The position numbers and the translations under genes were made by a program. The notes below the pieces were generated by a model that worked only from the letters and a program-made list of their open reading frames with translations, did not search any database and was not told where the DNA came from. Positions 38,548 through 40,240 of a DNA stretch of 40,240 nucleotides are shown here, piece after piece. Origin of the DNA: an uncultured Alphaproteobacteria bacterium (lineage in GTDB: Bacteria; Pseudomonadota; Alphaproteobacteria; Rhodobacterales; Rhodobacteraceae). The stretch's first letter is position 1. Every line of letters starts with the position of its first letter. The stretch lies in NCBI GenBank assembly GCA_902560505.1, contig CACELY010000009.1, forward strand, positions 1 through 40,240, in the 5' to 3' direction.

Positions 38548-38658
38548 TCAGGAATCCGAATTTACATTTTTCTTGTTCATCAATAAATACATTGTTTGAA
38601 AATTTATTGATATTGATAGTAAAAGATCGAGCGCTATAATTTCAAACCATATACCCAT
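38548..38658 (-). CDS. Small membrane protein (36 aa), not in ORF track
   Basis: MGIWFEIIALDLLLSISINFQTMYLLMNKKNVNSDS*; GAAAGG 6 nt before the ATG; ends 9 nt before the next small ORF. Confidence 0.4.
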   Translation of the reverse strand: MGIWFEIIALDLLLSISINFQTMYLLMNKKNVNSDS

Positions 38659-38799
38659 TATGTGCCTTTCCATAAGATTGAGATTTCTCATATTCTCTTA
38701 AAAATGCAATGTTAAATAAAATTTATGAAAGAGGTAAAGCGACTGTTTTTAAATTTGGAAATATTGAAGGTTTAAATGAGATAGTGTACGTCTGTTTTT

Positions 38800-39074
38800 A
38801 TGAACAAAAAAATTTTTACAGGCAGTTGGTTTGTTTGGATATGAATAATCCTGGTTTGGATTTTTCATCTTCAAAACTACGTTTTTGATTACGCTAATCA
38901 TCTTTGAGATATGGCCGGTAACTGGATTTCTTTCTTTGTTATTTTAATATAAATCTGGGAAAATTTGTAGGCGCAACAAGATACTCGAATACGGGAACGG
39001 GTATATTTGTCTATGTTAATTTAATCCCTTTAATTGTGTTCATAGTAATTCGATATACTTTAAAAAACTTCTAA
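38800..39074 (+). pseudogene. Decayed small membrane protein gene
   Basis: MNKKIFTGSWFVWI*IILVWIFHLQNYVFDYANHL*DMAGNWISFFVILI, then a frame change to NLGKFVGATRYSNTGTGIFVYVNLIPLIVFIVIRYTLKNF*. Confidence 0.65.
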
Positions 39075-39112
39075 TTAAAAAAATATATTCTCAAAACAGT
39101 TAAAACTTATTA

Positions 39113-39205
39113 GAGAAATTAGAAAGAGAATATCTCAAGGAGTGGTCTGATTTTAGTTTGGAGTTGGTTGATAAAACTTTGGTTAATATGTATAACGAGT
39201 TATAA
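39113..39205 (+). repeat. Direct repeat, copy 2 (orphan C-terminal fragment of recombinase-like gene)
   Basis: Reads EKLEREYLKEWSDFSLELVDKTLVNMYNEL*, homologous to 38071-38163. Confidence 0.8.
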
Positions 39206-39246
39206 TTCTAAAAAAGTGCTATATTTATATTTTAAAGGAGAAATAT

Positions 39247-39627
39247 ATGAAAAATTTAATAATAACGACTTTATTTCTCTGCATGACTATAATTTCTAAA
39301 CCCTTATATTCTCAGGGCAATCCGGAGGACCAGTATAGACAAATGGGTGGCGTTGTAGGTCTTACCGAAATATGTTTTGGAACAAAAGACCTTGAAACTG
39401 TACTTTTTCAACAAGTCGGAAATGTTTTTTACACCAGTCCAGAAATGGGGAGGGTTATGTTTGAGCTATTATACGTTTATTTCGAATCTTATGAAGTAGC
39501 AAAAAGCGAAAAAGTAATATGGAATGGAACACAACAGGCATATAATACAAATACCTTCGACTGTTCCGAAGAAAATAAAACCCTTATAAAGTCGTTTGAG
39601 CAACAATTAATTGCCGGGTTGGAATAA
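39247..39627 (+). CDS. Hypothetical secreted protein (126 aa)
   Basis: SD aaggagaaatatATG; signal peptide MKNLIITTLFLCMTIISKPLYSQ. Confidence 0.65.
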   Translation: MKNLIITTLFLCMTIISKPLYSQGNPEDQYRQMGGVVGLTEICFGTKDLETVLFQQVGNVFYTSPEMGRVMFELLYVYFESYEVAKSEKVIWNGTQQAYNTNTFDCSEENKTLIKSFEQQLIAGLE

Positions 39628-39924
39628 TTAAGAGTTCAAAAAGTTTTTATGCCATTCAATCTCTCCATCTAAAACAAGTGAGTCGATTAGATCAAGATTT
39701 TGTTTTTCTCTCCATGCGAGCATTGTTTCGAATATTCTTTTCGCATTAGTTTCATTATCTATTGTCACGAAAAACAATACCGAGTCCTTTGATAACCTAC
39801 AAATATAGACATTCTCGATACCCTCTCCTGTTAGAGATGATAATTGTTCTTTGTATAGACCAATTGCTCGATCGCATTCCTGCTCAGTTTTGAGATTCAG
39901 TACAACGTTTCTGAAGATGCTCAT
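39628..39924 (-). CDS. Hypothetical protein (98 aa)
   Basis: ORF with coding-like composition, just downstream of the DsrE-like gene on the minus strand. Confidence 0.6.
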   Translation of the reverse strand: MSIFRNVVLNLKTEQECDRAIGLYKEQLSSLTGEGIENVYICRLSKDSVLFFVTIDNETNAKRIFETMLAWREKQNLDLIDSLVLDGEIEWHKNFLNS

Positions 39925-39976
39925 ATCACTTCTCCATTACTTGCTGTCGCCCTCCCTTTACCGTTCCTTAGTATTC

Positions 39977-40240
39977 TCAATAGCATAGGACGCTATCCGA
40001 TTTAATCGACTCTTCAACAAGTTTCTCGGGCATTGCAAACTCTGCTTTATACCCATCAAGAAGAGTCTTATCGTAACCCCTTGCCTTAGCGGACATTCCT
40101 GAGACAAATATGTTTGTATTTGTATTCTTTAGATTTTCCAGATGTTCATATAAGTCTCCAGTACCCTGACCTACTATTTCACCAGCACTTTTGCAATTTA
40201 GAATGTGAACACCGTCTGCCGCGAGAAACAAAGTTACTTC
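39977..40240 (-). CDS. DsrE-like family protein (partial, continues beyond window)
   Basis: Frame open to the window edge: EVTLFLAADGVHILNCKSAGEIVGQGTGDLYEHLENLKNTNTNIFVSGMSAKARGYDKTLLDGYKAEFAMP. Confidence 0.7.
   Translation of the reverse strand, partial: EVTLFLAADGVHILNCKSAGEIVGQGTGDLYEHLENLKNTNTNIFVSGMSAKARGYDKTLLDGYKAEFAMPEKLVEESIKSDSVLCY

Noticed and set aside
38800-39074. TGA-as-tryptophan recoding suggested by two in-frame TGA codons
   Set aside because: Other genes here end naturally with TGA (e.g. TauD ...FAGDRPV-TGA, the thioesterase at 12793), and this locus also needs a frameshift, so decay is simpler.
1-40240. tRNA/rRNA genes, CRISPR arrays, transposases, reverse transcriptases
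   Set aside because: Visual scan found no T-loop GTTCRANYC-type tRNA signature in context, no regularly spaced repeats and no intact mobile-element gene; a tRNAscan/Infernal run would be needed to be certain.

Overview
AT-rich window from what looks like a streamlined alphaproteobacterium. This lineage is inferred from the DUF1489 family, the ruvCAB-ybgC-tolQ block and HisZ plus short HisG. Bases 1-12.3 kb are almost entirely one minus-strand housekeeping block: tolQ (partial)-ybgC-ruvB-ruvA-ruvC, prmA, msrA, rpsD, hisG-hisZ-hisS, dnaE. Only a DUF1489 gene is on the plus strand. From 12.3 to 37 kb the window is mixed accessory metabolism: hotdog thioesterases, M20 peptidase, DMT transporter, DUF3833, ALDH, VOC, SDR, cupins, a SABATH-type carboxyl methyltransferase, MaoC, YgjP-type protease, NIPSNAP, a photolyase-like FAD protein, histidine phosphatase, HAD 5'-nucleotidase, TauD, DUF188, cupredoxin, nucleosidase, class III cyclase, Nmad3 and an alpha/beta hydrolase. 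From 37.5 to 39.2 kb is a gene-poor 'graveyard' with a nonsense-riddled recombinase-like gene, a second copy of its 3' end, a decayed membrane protein gene and a strong orphan terminator. The ORF track missed several small membrane-protein ORFs (31-59 aa), some with good Shine-Dalgarno sites. The most interesting items are the bacterial SABATH methyltransferase, the stand-alone Nmad3 gene, a stand-alone ORF6C/antirepressor-like domain next to TauD, a photolyase-like protein lacking the N-terminal antenna domain, the structured intergenic region at ~34.5 kb and the 38-39 kb graveyard. I saw no tRNA, rRNA, CRISPR array or intact mobile element. All family calls are by eye; no database search was run.
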